Of a DNA stretch of 58,283 nucleotides, positions 1-9,055 are shown piece after piece; positions within the stretch are counted from its first letter, which is position 1, and every line of letters begins with the position of its first letter. The notes beneath the pieces are model-generated. The model saw only the letters and a list, made by a program, of their open reading frames with translations, was not told the DNA's origin and searched no databases. A program made the translations under genes and the position numbers. Source of the DNA: an uncultured Lachnospiraceae bacterium (GTDB taxonomy: Bacteria > Bacillota > Clostridia > Lachnospirales > Lachnospiraceae); assembly GCA_910588825.1 (NCBI GenBank), contig CAJURF010000015.1, positions 1 to 58,283 of the forward strand, written 5' to 3'.

Positions 1-3
1 ATT

Positions 4-69
4 TTATGACCCTTTATTTAAGTGCGCCTCAAAATCTACTTTATTTTTCACTCTTTTCTTCTGTTTCAT
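4..69 (-). CDS. possible 21-residue micro-ORF at the end of the kinase/FHA operon
   Basis: Downstream of the membrane FHA gene a GGAGG box (minus strand, about 78-82) sits eight bases before an ATG at 69. This opens a Lys-rich reading frame, MKQKKRVKNKV..., that stops at 4-6 after 21 residues. A second ATG at 73 is out of frame and stops even sooner. The good ribosome binding site makes translation plausible, but there is no family match I recognise and a peptide this short may be chance. It could also be the first codons of a gene broken by a frameshift at the window edge. Confidence 0.3.
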   Translation of the reverse strand: MKQKKRVKNKVDFEAHLNKGS

Positions 70-104
70 CCATTTTCCCTCCTATACCCATGTGTCAAAT
101 GATT

Positions 105-1082
105 TCAAAGCAGCCGAAACTGCTGTCTCATACCGCCGATACAGATCACACTGCCCCTTGGCAGCCGGTTCCACATATTTTGTGAAAGCCTGCCCCCGGT
201 ATTCAGGTACACCCCGTTTGTGGAACGGTCCAAGATCTCATAAAAACCATCTCCGCCCCGCCCGGGATGATAGCGCACCGCACAGTGCCACCTGCTCACA
301 TGTCCGTCGGGAATCACCAGAGACGCTCCCGACGTTTTTGTGGAACCGATGATAAGCTCTCTGTTCTTCAGGTAAAATGTCTGTCCGGCACATGCACCGC
401 TTATCCCCTGGACTGCGGCAGGCACTTCCTGATTGGCAAAATGATCTGGTCTGTCCCCATGCCCTGAATGAATAATCTTATTCCTTCCATTGTCAATGAG
501 ACCAAATGAAAAAAATATATCATACACATCAATCACTGCCAACAGCAGCCAGAAGCTTATGGTACCCGCCCAATATCCTCGAAAATCCGCACCGGAGCCT
601 GCCAGTCCCCTTAAAAAATTATAGGCAGAGTCTTTCCCTGTATAGAGCAGTATCTGCAAAATCATAATGAACACAGAGTCTGACACCGCCAGGGCCATAA
701 CCGCCTTATCCAGGTTAAACCTGGAGAAATTATGGATGAAGGAACATATAAAAGCCGCCAGCGCCAGCAGAATCACCAGAACAAATATAAGCATAGTTGT
801 CACAGAAAGTGCTGAATGATAACACATATAAAGGATGATGACTGAAAGCAGATGGAACACTCCCAGACTGTAAAGAAGGGCAATGGCTGTCAGCCTGAAA
901 ATCATCAATACCGCCATCCCTATGGTAAAAATCATCAGCATGATCCAGGTAATCTTACTTCCGGCCACAGCCGCCGATATCATAAACAGCAGTATCTCAA
1001 AGCAAAGAATGCACCACAGGACAAACTCCCGAATCACATCTGCATTTCTTCTATGTATCAATGCTGAAAAAATATTATTCAT
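105..1082 (-). CDS. multi-pass membrane protein with C-terminal FHA-like domain
   Basis: A 325-residue protein with about six hydrophobic segments in the first ~200 residues, a short basic linker, then a cytosolic FHA-like fold at the C-terminus (HVSRWHC and STNGVYL cores). FHA domains bind phosphothreonine, so this would tether a phosphoprotein partner to the membrane. The canonical Gly-Arg that opens the FHA phosphate site reads Gly-Ser here (LIIGSTKT), so binding may be weak or altered. A longer reading frame begins further upstream, but the ATG at 1082 has a GGGGAAG box and lies 17 bases after the preceding FHA gene, so I chose it. It is the last clear gene of the operon within the window. 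Confidence 0.85.
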   Translation of the reverse strand: MNNIFSALIHRRNADVIREFVLWCILCFEILLFMISAAVAGSKITWIMLMIFTIGMAVLMIFRLTAIALLYSLGVFHLLSVIILYMCYHSALSVTTMLIFVLVILLALAAFICSFIHNFSRFNLDKAVMALAVSDSVFIMILQILLYTGKDSAYNFLRGLAGSGADFRGYWAGTISFWLLLAVIDVYDIFFSFGLIDNGRNKIIHSGHGDRPDHFANQEVPAAVQGISGACAGQTFYLKNRELIIGSTKTSGASLVIPDGHVSRWHCAVRYHPGRGGDGFYEILDRSTNGVYLNTGGRLSQNMWNRLPRGSVICIGGMRQQFRLL

Positions 1083-1098
1083 GAATCTTCCCCGCCTT

Positions 1099-1476
1099 TT
1101 ACCGTAATTTATACCGTGTCTCGCCGCTGCCCAGCCACAGCTCTGTGGCCGGGTCAAGATAGTATTCCTGATTTTTTACCAGCCTGCTCTTGTTGGAAAA
1201 GTACGTTCCATTGCTGGAATAGTCTACTACCCGGTATTTCTTTAAATTCCCTATATAAGTGATCTCCAGATGTTTTCTGCTCACTTTCGGATTGGCCAAA
1301 ACCACACTGCATAGAGAAGGGTCCCTTCCCACAATCACCTTCCGGTCATCCTGCAGCACAGCCATACTTCCAATCCCGTCACCCTTCACGCAGATCATAG
1401 CTCCCTGGGAGGCCTTTGCCGACATGGCTAGACTTCTGGTGACCTTCATCGTGCTTACGTCATTTACCTCTCTCAC
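1099..1476 (-). CDS. small FHA-domain protein
   Basis: A 125-residue soluble protein that is almost entirely one FHA domain. The phosphothreonine-site signatures are intact: VGRD at the first strand turn, VSRKH in the recognition loop and SSNGTYF near the end. The first ~25 residues are an unstructured Ser/Thr-containing leader that could itself be phosphorylated, as in GarA/OdhI-type FHA regulators (inference). The start codon overlaps the stop of the upstream response regulator by four bases (ATGA), implying translational coupling. The likely role is a phospho-dependent adaptor for the kinases in this operon. Confidence 0.9.
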   Translation of the reverse strand: MREVNDVSTMKVTRSLAMSAKASQGAMICVKGDGIGSMAVLQDDRKVIVGRDPSLCSVVLANPKVSRKHLEITYIGNLKKYRVVDYSSNGTYFSNKSRLVKNQEYYLDPATELWLGSGETRYKLR

Positions 1477-2189
1477 TTCTTACCTCCCCAGCTGTCAGCG
1501 AACCGCTGCCGGACTGTTTCTATATACCGTCTGGCTATGGGCACCAGGCTGCCTCCCACATCCATCTCTGTTCTGGTGTAGGACTGCACATATCTGGCAT
1601 TTACCAGATAGCTCTGATGGGCCCTGAGAAAGTCCATATCTTTCAGGGTTTCCTGAAGGTCATTCATCTTGGCATAGAAGGAAAGATTCTCCTCCTCTCC
1701 CCGCTGATAGACAATAATTTTCCTTCCCTCTGTGGCAAAGTATTTCACACGGTTCAGAAAAATCTGTACTTTCTTTCCTCCTATCTGCACATGCAGACAG
1801 TCAGCCCCTTTCTGCTTCAGCTCCATGTAGCGTGCCATCTCTCCCGAAATTTTCTTATAATCCAAAGGTTTCAGCAGATAAGAAAACGCCTGGTATGTGT
1901 AACCGTCGAACACATGCTCTGTGGCTGCAGTCACGAATATCAAATCCACATCCACCCCGTGTTCCCGGATGTAGGCCGCTGTCTGAAGCCCATCCCTTCC
2001 CGGCATTCTGATATCCAGCAGGAGAAGCTCACACTCCATTTCTTCCTTTTCAATGGCCTGAATGACCTGATCTCCTGAATCGTAACAGCTGAATTCCACA
2101 TCATCGTACGAAAACAGAGATTTCGTGACCATATCCGCTATAAGCTTCTGATGCTCCCTGTCATCATCACAAATCCCTATGTATATCAT
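1473..2189 (-). CDS. LytTR-family response regulator (AgrA/AlgR type)
   Basis: A 238-residue two-domain regulator. Residues 1-120 are a CheY-like receiver with acidic pocket DDD at 8-10, a phospho-acceptor Asp at about 59 (LLLDIRMPG), a conserved Thr in FVTAA and Lys in LLKPLDY. Residues ~135-235 form a LytTR DNA-binding domain (RAHQSYLVN, VPIARRY). No histidine kinase gene lies next to it; it is embedded among Ser/Thr kinase and FHA genes. It may be fed by a distant sensor or by the local kinases, and could be the transcriptional output of the cluster (inference). A GGGGGAAGG box precedes the ATG. Confidence 0.92.
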   Translation of the reverse strand: MIYIGICDDDREHQKLIADMVTKSLFSYDDVEFSCYDSGDQVIQAIEKEEMECELLLLDIRMPGRDGLQTAAYIREHGVDVDLIFVTAATEHVFDGYTYQAFSYLLKPLDYKKISGEMARYMELKQKGADCLHVQIGGKKVQIFLNRVKYFATEGRKIIVYQRGEEENLSFYAKMNDLQETLKDMDFLRAHQSYLVNARYVQSYTRTEMDVGGSLVPIARRYIETVRQRFADSWGGKK

Positions 2190-2216
2190 CCAATCCTTCC
2201 CCCTGGCCCTGCCCCG

Positions 2217-3146
2217 TCACAAAAGCTTCTGAATTCTGCCTGAGAGTTCTCCCGCCGAACTGATTCGTTCCGAAATCTCCAGTGCCATAGCCTGGCGTAT
2301 GAGCTTCATCCATTTTCCCGGCAGCCTCTGCATCCTGAATTTCTTCGGCTCTTTTTTCTTTATGCCGCTGCCGCCCAGCCGGCTGATGGCGTCGGCTGGT
2401 TTTTGGCCGGTGAGCAGGCAGTACATGGTGCCGCCTGCCCCGTAGATATCTGTCCAGGGGCCTTCATGTCTGGGAATCCCCTCCTTTGCTGTCCGGTACT
2501 GTTCCGGCGCCGCATAGTCCGGCTTTAAAAACGAAGCGCTTATGACAGGATTTTTCTCCTTATAAGCCTTTGCCGCTCCCAGGTCTATCAAAAAAACTCC
2601 CCCTTCTTTTGAGCACATAATGTTTCCCGGACTGATATCGCTGTGAATAATGTTCTTCTCATGCATCCGCTCCAGTCCATCCAGCACCGGAATGAGAATC
2701 TGTGCCATTTCTTTCGGTTTATAGGGACGGTATTTCCGCTCCCGCAATCTGCGCCCTGCGCTTAAGCCCTCAATATACTCCATGGCCAGATACACGGTGT
2801 CATTGGCCTCCACAACCTCATAAAAAGTCACTACATGGGGCGTCTCTATAAATTGGGACATAATCTGGGCTTCCTGTAAAAATGACTGCATACCCATCCG
2901 GAAAGCCTCTGCCATGGAAGATGCCTTCACTGATATGTATTCTTCTTCCCTCTCTGCCCACTGACGGGGAAAATATTCCTTCAAGGCCGTTTTTCGCTGC
3001 AGCTTACTGTCTTCGCACAGATAAGTCACCCCAAAACCTCCGATGCCGATACAGCGGATGACCTGATACCTTCCGGCAATCACAAAGCCCTTTGGCAGTG
3101 TCTTTGCCTGATTGCTCTGTTCTTTTGACTCATTCATCTCTTCCAT
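2217..3146 (-). CDS. soluble eukaryotic-like Ser/Thr protein kinase
   Basis: A 309-residue cytosolic kinase with no zinc ribbon or membrane segment, unlike its paralogs. Gly-rich loop GIGGFG at 34-39, ATP-binding Lys56 in ALKEYFP, catalytic loop HSDISPGN around 168-175, metal-binding DLG (instead of DFG) at 188-190, and an activation-segment YAAPEQY. The Arg of the usual HRD is Ser and the usual catalytic-loop Lys is Ser. It ends just after the last helix of the kinase fold. An internal ATG three codons in (3137) is better spaced from the GGAG box and may be the true start. It sits 13 bases after the previous kinase gene. Confidence 0.9.
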   Translation of the reverse strand: MEEMNESKEQSNQAKTLPKGFVIAGRYQVIRCIGIGGFGVTYLCEDSKLQRKTALKEYFPRQWAEREEEYISVKASSMAEAFRMGMQSFLQEAQIMSQFIETPHVVTFYEVVEANDTVYLAMEYIEGLSAGRRLRERKYRPYKPKEMAQILIPVLDGLERMHEKNIIHSDISPGNIMCSKEGGVFLIDLGAAKAYKEKNPVISASFLKPDYAAPEQYRTAKEGIPRHEGPWTDIYGAGGTMYCLLTGQKPADAISRLGGSGIKKKEPKKFRMQRLPGKWMKLIRQAMALEISERISSAGELSGRIQKLL

Positions 3147-3159
3147 TCTCCTTGTGGGC

Positions 3160-4188
3160 TTATATGGGTCCGCCGTACAAATCCTTATACAAATCCCCTA
3201 TGGTCTGATAGCGGTTTTCGGCATCAATGCTCAGCCCTTTCTGAATGGCCCGGTCGCTTTTTTCCAAAATCGGTACACCCAGGGCCTGCAGCGGCTGTAC
3301 AGTGTCCTGTTGCATCCGCTCCTGGGGAACGGGAATCCGAATCCTGGCCAGCAGATAATAAATGCTGGCGCACATACTGTAGACATCTGTCCAGGGCCCC
3401 TGCTTCCCGTCTCTGGAGTACTGCTCAATGGGGGCATACCCCCGCTTTAACAGCACAGGGCCTTTCCCTGAATTCCCGTAATTCTTTGACGCGCCAAAGT
3501 CAATGAGCTTCGCCTTTGCCTCCCGGGTGAGCATAATATTGTCCGGGCTGATATCCCGATGGATAATCCCCACCTTGTGTACTTCATGCAGCGCTTTGAA
3601 CACGTCCCGCAGAAGGGGAAACAGCTCCTTGGGCGTCAGCCCCCGGTTCAATGCCTTGATGTATTTTCGCATATCAATTCCGTCAATATATTCCATCACA
3701 ATATAGGCTGTATTGTTTCCATAAAAGAAGTCACGGACAGAGACAATACCCGGCATCAGATAAAACCGTGACAGATTCCTGGCTTCCTCAATGTAATGTT
3801 TCAGCCCCTGCACATAGGCGTGCTGAACCTGTGTGGGATTGTGGGTGTACATGGTAGTGCTGTACAGAACAGAAACCGATATGAGCTCTGAATAACTCTG
3901 GGCTTTGGGATTCCTGGCAGCAATCATTTTTGGAAAATACTCTTTGATACACACCTTCTTGCACTGGTAGAAATCCCAGCCGATATAGGTAATCCCAAAG
4001 CCGCCGCAGCCGATTACACTCCCGATTAGATATTTTCCGTGTAAAATCTCACGGAGAGGCAGGCTGTTATCCGGCCTCTCATATTTTCTCTCATCAAATC
4101 CGCAGCGGGGACACCGCGCTGCCGGCTGGGCCAGTTCCTCCATACATCCCATACACAGTCTGTCTGGGTCTGCTAGTTTTTTGTGCAT
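3160..4188 (-). CDS. zinc-ribbon Ser/Thr protein kinase
   Basis: A 342-residue cytosolic kinase. The N-terminus holds a four-cysteine ribbon (CMGC at 12-15, CPRC at 26-29) of the kind shared with the other kinases here. Kinase landmarks: GCGGFG at 60-65, Lys82 in CIKEYFP, HRDISPDN at about 210-217, DFG at 230-232 and a GYAPIEQY activation segment. No membrane helix is visible. I placed the start at the ATG at 4188 with an AAGGA box, because the ribbon begins close to the start in its paralogs. An upstream TTG at 4245 would add 19 unusual residues. It probably phosphorylates FHA partners encoded nearby (inference). Confidence 0.88.
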   Translation of the reverse strand: MHKKLADPDRLCMGCMEELAQPAARCPRCGFDERKYERPDNSLPLREILHGKYLIGSVIGCGGFGITYIGWDFYQCKKVCIKEYFPKMIAARNPKAQSYSELISVSVLYSTTMYTHNPTQVQHAYVQGLKHYIEEARNLSRFYLMPGIVSVRDFFYGNNTAYIVMEYIDGIDMRKYIKALNRGLTPKELFPLLRDVFKALHEVHKVGIIHRDISPDNIMLTREAKAKLIDFGASKNYGNSGKGPVLLKRGYAPIEQYSRDGKQGPWTDVYSMCASIYYLLARIRIPVPQERMQQDTVQPLQALGVPILEKSDRAIQKGLSIDAENRYQTIGDLYKDLYGGPI

Positions 4189-4287
4189 TTTTGTCTGTTC
4201 CTTCTTTCGTAGTGCTTTGCAACTGTGAATCAATAACTCCTTCAATCTGAGCTTGTCATTTTTCGCAATCTCTTAATTACTGTAAAG

Positions 4288-6678
4288 CTACTCTACAAAG
4301 CCCTCATCACTTGGGGAAATTGCTCCGCCTCCTCCTGAATCGGAACTGCCTGAACTGCCTCCTAGGTCATAACCGCCTAAACTGCCTCCCGTGCTTCCTG
4401 CCCCTGAGTAATTTCCTTCTGAATAGTTTCCTTCTTCTTGATATACTGGAGGCTGCGGGGCGGGAGCAGGTACCGCTTTGAGATTAAGAGTCACTGTGAC
4501 TGCCTGGCCCCTTCTGAAATAATCTATAGAATTTCCCGTCTCATCTGTAATTTTAACGGACAAAACCGGCTGGGTCATTGCCCCGCTTCCTCCAGGCACT
4601 ACATTGACGCTTTCCCCCCAGCGGGAGACCAATTCTTCTTTTAATTGATTCCCGTTTTTACCGCTGTAGAAAATCTCGTCGCCAATCACATGCAGCAGGC
4701 CGTCCTCTGCCTTCGTTCTGCTGGTGTCCAATTCTTCTCCTGCGGGAAAAGCCTGATTGACAATATCTCCTCTCCTGCTGCCTTTACTGCTCTCAGAAGA
4801 TCGGATGGTACAATAAGCATCATTCACCATGCCGCTGACTTCTATCAAAGCTTTTTTTTGGCCAGACGGCTCCCGTTGTGTTTCGCTTTTCCACACATAG
4901 GTATCCAACTGCGGTATCTGGTCTAATGTACCATAGGCCTGCTTAAAATCAGGCAGAGCCTCCCAGTAAAAGAAAGGAATGTTGGAATAGATAATACTTA
5001 TTTTCCCCTTCTGATAAGTAATCTCTTTCTTCTGGTTCTTCTTTTTCCCCAGCTCCTTTGCCGCTATTTCCCCATCTGGCGTCTGCAGCTTAATCAGGTC
5101 ATAATAGCTGGAATCTTCCACTTCTTCGGTTCCTCGAAAATGTTCTGAATCGCTGGTATCAATTCCCAGCTTCTTTGCCATTGCATAGACGTTCAATCCG
5201 CTGATATCACTATAATGAAGCTTGGTATTGTCATATAAACTGCAGGAAACTGTACCGCTGATATTTCCATCCTTATCCCGGGTCAGGCCTGCTACCTCTT
5301 TCTGGCTTTCGGCATCGGGATCGTATATCACAGAGGACGGCTTGATTGTCTGTGAAGCAATGGTTCCGCTTCGTTCTTGGTCCAGTTCAAATATGTATCC
5401 ATCTGTTTTGAAATCAAGCTCTAACGTAATGCCCTCTGCCAGGGCCCTTTCCTTTAACTCTTCTATGTTGGCAGCAGCCTCGTCCTCTGTCATTCCGGAC
5501 AGATCATTCATGACGATTGCCTCATTTTCCAGGTCTGTTTTCTTAGACCCTTGATCTCCCAGCATGACTGTGCCGAAGACAGTCAGTCCTATCAGGAAAA
5601 CCACTCCCAGACAGATCCCGGCCTTTGCCGCCATGGAAAGACGGGAGATTCTTTCCCCGATTCCCTGCTTTTCTTCCGGCGGAAGAATCCACTCGGGCTC
5701 ATAGACCGGAACAAAATCCCGTCCATCTAAGGCTTCCATCAATTCATCTGCACTCTGGAGACGGTACTGGGGCTGCACATTCAGACAGACCATGATCCCC
5801 ATCTCCGCCTGCTCCGGAATCTGAATTCCCATATCCGATGGGGAAATCAAAACATCATGGTCCTGACGCTCATTGGCCGGAATGGGCCGCTGGCCGGTAA
5901 TCATCCGGTAAAACAGCGCCGCCGCCGCGTACAAGTCTGTGTATGGACCCTGGGGGGCCTCTCTGCTGTACTGTTCAATGGGGGCATAGCCTGTCTTCAG
6001 CATAATATCCGGCTTAATATCTGTCAGGGCTGTGGTTTGTTTCGCCGCCCCGAAATCAATCAGCTTAATAATACCCTCGTCGGTGACAAAAATGTTATCA
6101 GGGGCAATATCCCGATGGAGCACGCCCTGCCTGTGCACCTCCCGAAGGGTATGAAGCACCGTCAGAGTCACCCGCCTGCACCATTCATAATCTTTCTTAT
6201 CCCCGGATTTGGAGAGGATGGTTTTCACATCCATCCCCTCCAGATATTCCATCACAATATATCCGGTTTCGTTTTCCTCAAAAAAGCTGGAAATCTTCAC
6301 AACACCTGGAATGTTCTGCAGCGCCGCAACACTTCTGGCCTCCTCCAGGAACTGCTTCCTGCCTTTTTCGAATCTTGCCCGCATGTTCTCATCTTCCACA
6401 ACAACCTCAGTCCTGCCAGGTTTGCGGCGGCAGTATTGTTTCGGATAAAATTCCTTTATTGCCACTTTGCAGAACAGTATCCGGTTCCAGCCAATATAAG
6501 TATTTCCAAAACCTCCGTCCCCCAGAGGATACCCCACTATGAATTTCCCCTGGAGAACTGTGCCTGGCTGAAGATACTTTTCGCCGGCCGGCTGAATGTC
6601 AAGGCTCTTTCCACACTTCGGGCAGGTGTGGATGTTCTCTTTTTCTATTTGGTGCATACAATGATAGCATAATTTCAT
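4288..6678 (-). CDS. transmembrane Ser/Thr kinase with PASTA-like ectodomain
   Basis: A 796-residue receptor kinase. Order: four-Cys zinc ribbon (CYHC, CPKC within 1-25), kinase domain ~45-315 with intact GDGGFG loop, Lys75, HRDIAPDN (198-205) and DFG (208-210), a Pro-rich juxtamembrane stretch, one membrane helix ~351-373, then ~420 extracellular residues. The ectodomain starts with a PASTA-like unit (NDLSGMTEDEA ... GTIASQTIKPSS) and has a second one (VSGMVNDAY ... GDIVNQAFPAGEEL). It ends in a Gly/Ser-rich tail finishing GFVE. PASTA domains in PknB-type kinases bind muropeptides or lipid II, so cell-wall sensing is the natural guess. The next gene upstream encodes a sister protein with nearly the same ectodomain. 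Confidence 0.9.
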   Translation of the reverse strand: MKLCYHCMHQIEKENIHTCPKCGKSLDIQPAGEKYLQPGTVLQGKFIVGYPLGDGGFGNTYIGWNRILFCKVAIKEFYPKQYCRRKPGRTEVVVEDENMRARFEKGRKQFLEEARSVAALQNIPGVVKISSFFEENETGYIVMEYLEGMDVKTILSKSGDKKDYEWCRRVTLTVLHTLREVHRQGVLHRDIAPDNIFVTDEGIIKLIDFGAAKQTTALTDIKPDIMLKTGYAPIEQYSREAPQGPYTDLYAAAALFYRMITGQRPIPANERQDHDVLISPSDMGIQIPEQAEMGIMVCLNVQPQYRLQSADELMEALDGRDFVPVYEPEWILPPEEKQGIGERISRLSMAAKAGICLGVVFLIGLTVFGTVMLGDQGSKKTDLENEAIVMNDLSGMTEDEAAANIEELKERALAEGITLELDFKTDGYIFELDQERSGTIASQTIKPSSVIYDPDAESQKEVAGLTRDKDGNISGTVSCSLYDNTKLHYSDISGLNVYAMAKKLGIDTSDSEHFRGTEEVEDSSYYDLIKLQTPDGEIAAKELGKKKNQKKEITYQKGKISIIYSNIPFFYWEALPDFKQAYGTLDQIPQLDTYVWKSETQREPSGQKKALIEVSGMVNDAYCTIRSSESSKGSRRGDIVNQAFPAGEELDTSRTKAEDGLLHVIGDEIFYSGKNGNQLKEELVSRWGESVNVVPGGSGAMTQPVLSVKITDETGNSIDYFRRGQAVTVTLNLKAVPAPAPQPPVYQEEGNYSEGNYSGAGSTGGSLGGYDLGGSSGSSDSGGGGAISPSDEGFVE

Positions 6679-6718
6679 TATATATACTTTCTCCGTTTAT
6701 GAGCAATCACACTCACTT

Positions 6719-9022
6719 TTAATCGAAAATCGGTGCAGTGTCACTTCCTGATGAGCCGCCTCCCCCTGAGCCGCTTCCCCCTGAGTAACCCCCACCTGAA
6801 CTGCCTCCGCCATCGGAATATGCTGGGGGCTGTGGCGGCGGAACCGGTGTAGGTGTGGCCTTAAGGTTAAGCGTCACGGTAATGGCATCGCCCTTTCTGA
6901 AATAGTCTATGGGTGTTCCATTGACATCAGTAACTGTGACAGATAGAATCGGCTGGGACATTATCCCGCTTCCTCCTGCCGCAACACTGACGCTGTCCCC
7001 CCAGTGGGAAGCCAGTTCCTCAGCTAATTGATTTCCTGTTTTCCCGCTATAGAGAACCTCATCGCCGATTGCGTAAATCAACGGTTCATCCAGCTTCGTC
7101 TTACTGGTATCCAGTTCTTCCCCTGGTGAAAGGGTCTGGCTGACAATATCGCCTATGTTATATCCCCCAGTGTTTTTCGCCAGGCTGACTGCACAATAGT
7201 CATAATTTATCATGCCGCTGACATCAGCCAAATCTTTCTGCTGGCCAGAAGGCTCTCTTTCTGTTTCGGTTCTCCATACATAGGTGTCCTGCGGGGGGAT
7301 GCTGTCCAGCGTCCCGTATGCCTGCTTAAAGTCAGGCAGAGACTCCCAGTAGAAGAAAGGAATATTGGAATAGACGATACTCATTTTGTCCTTCTCATAT
7401 GTAATTTCTTTTTTCTGATTTTTCTTTTTTTCCAGCTTTTCTGCCGTAATGTCTCCATCAGGTGTTCCCAGTTTGATCAAATCATAATAACAGGAGTCTT
7501 CCACTTCATCTGTTCCTACAAAATGTTTGGTATCACCTGGGTCAATTCCCAGCTTCTGGGCCATTGCATAGGCGCTGAGACCGCTGATGTCACTGTAATG
7601 CAGCTTGGTATTGCTGTACATGCTGCAGGAAATCGTTCCGCTGATATTTCCGTCTTTATCCCGTTTCAGGCCTTTTAGTTTCTTCTGCTTTTCCGCATCT
7701 GGGTCATATAATACAGTGGAGGGTTTGACTGTCTGTGAGGCGATGGTTCCGTTCTTACTGTCATCAAGGTCAAAGACATACCCATCCGCTTTGAACCCAA
7801 TATCCAGAGTGATGCCCTCCTCCCTGGCCTTTTTCTCCAGTTCCTCTATACTGGCTGCAGCCTCCTTTTTTGTCATTCCGGACAGGTCGTTCATGACGAT
7901 GGTGTTATCTTTATTTTCCCCTCCGGCATTGTTTGATTGAATTTTCCACGCCAGCGCACCGCCGCCGATTACCACTGCCACAGCCAGACAGGCTACCAGC
8001 CCCTTAGCCCACAGGGGAAAGCTCCCGGTTTTATTAGTTCTCTTTTTTGTCTTCACCCGCTTTACTTCCCCGCTGTTCAGCTCTTTTAGAAATGCCTCTG
8101 CGGAAGGAGTCCGTTCTTCCTGATATACATTCAATGCATTCATCAATGCGTTTTCCGTATTCTCAGGAATGGATATTCCCAGCTTGGATGGTTCCTTCAG
8201 TTGATCATCCAGGACGCGCTCTACAGACTCCTGGGGTACAATTCCGGTAATCATCCGGTACATAACCGCTCCCAAAGCATACACGTCTGTCCATGGTCCC
8301 CGCACGCCGCGGCTTCGGTATTGTTCTTCTGGTGCGTATCCACGTTTCAATATAATAGACAGACTCTTAGAGTTGGCCGTGGTTACGTAACGGGTGGCTC
8401 CAAAGTCAAGGAGTTTGATGTCTCCGGAATTGGTGATCATAATCGTTTCCGGTGAAATATCACAGTGAATGGTATTGGATTTATGTACCTGAGACAAACC
8501 TCTTAAAATTTTTTTAATAAAAGCTTTCGCTTCCTTTACCGAATATTTAGTGCCCGAATCCAAGACTTCTTTTAGCGTCTGGCCTTCCACATATTCAGAA
8601 ATCACATAACCCGTATCATTTTCCGAGACACAGTCATAAATTTGGGCAATTCCCTCCGGGTTATGTAAACGCTGAATGCTGCTTGCCTCATTTATAAAGT
8701 TGGTCAATCCCCGGTCAAATTGAATCTGTCCGTCGCCGGAATAAATGGTTACTTCCTTCTCACCTTCTGAACGAGTTGAAAAATCACTGGGCAAATATTC
8801 CTTTACAATCACTTTTCTGTTGATTTCCGCATCCATTCCCAGATAAGAAACGGTATGGCCCCCATAGCTGAGCACCCGGCCAAGGATATATTTACCGCCC
8901 ACAATGGTCCCTGGATCCAGATAATAGGACTCCTGCCTTAAAGTAGTTTCATTGAAACCACAATAAGGACAAGTTGACAGCTGTTCTTCTATTTGGCGCA
9001 TACAGCCCATGCATAACTTCAT
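6719..9022 (-). CDS. transmembrane kinase-like receptor with PASTA-like ectodomain, probable pseudokinase
   Basis: A 767-residue paralog of the neighbouring receptor kinase: zinc ribbon (CMGC, CPYC), kinase fold, one membrane helix at about residues 345-367, and an ectodomain visibly near-identical over long stretches to its neighbour. It ends in a Gly/Ser-rich tail finishing PIFD. The kinase core is degraded. The Gly-rich loop reads SYGGHT (52-57) instead of GxGGFG, HRD is HCD (186-188), and the invariant catalytic-loop Asn is Thr193 (ISPET). Lys74 and DFG (206-208) remain. This pattern suggests a pseudokinase or weak enzyme acting as a regulator or decoy of its sister (inference). The ATG at 9022 has an upstream AGGAAAGG; an ATG at 9046 lacks a ribosome site. 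Confidence 0.87.
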   Translation of the reverse strand: MKLCMGCMRQIEEQLSTCPYCGFNETTLRQESYYLDPGTIVGGKYILGRVLSYGGHTVSYLGMDAEINRKVIVKEYLPSDFSTRSEGEKEVTIYSGDGQIQFDRGLTNFINEASSIQRLHNPEGIAQIYDCVSENDTGYVISEYVEGQTLKEVLDSGTKYSVKEAKAFIKKILRGLSQVHKSNTIHCDISPETIMITNSGDIKLLDFGATRYVTTANSKSLSIILKRGYAPEEQYRSRGVRGPWTDVYALGAVMYRMITGIVPQESVERVLDDQLKEPSKLGISIPENTENALMNALNVYQEERTPSAEAFLKELNSGEVKRVKTKKRTNKTGSFPLWAKGLVACLAVAVVIGGGALAWKIQSNNAGGENKDNTIVMNDLSGMTKKEAAASIEELEKKAREEGITLDIGFKADGYVFDLDDSKNGTIASQTVKPSTVLYDPDAEKQKKLKGLKRDKDGNISGTISCSMYSNTKLHYSDISGLSAYAMAQKLGIDPGDTKHFVGTDEVEDSCYYDLIKLGTPDGDITAEKLEKKKNQKKEITYEKDKMSIVYSNIPFFYWESLPDFKQAYGTLDSIPPQDTYVWRTETEREPSGQQKDLADVSGMINYDYCAVSLAKNTGGYNIGDIVSQTLSPGEELDTSKTKLDEPLIYAIGDEVLYSGKTGNQLAEELASHWGDSVSVAAGGSGIMSQPILSVTVTDVNGTPIDYFRKGDAITVTLNLKATPTPVPPPQPPAYSDGGGSSGGGYSGGSGSGGGGSSGSDTAPIFD

Positions 9023-9055
9023 ATCAGCTATATCCTTTCCTGTCATATTTATCGT

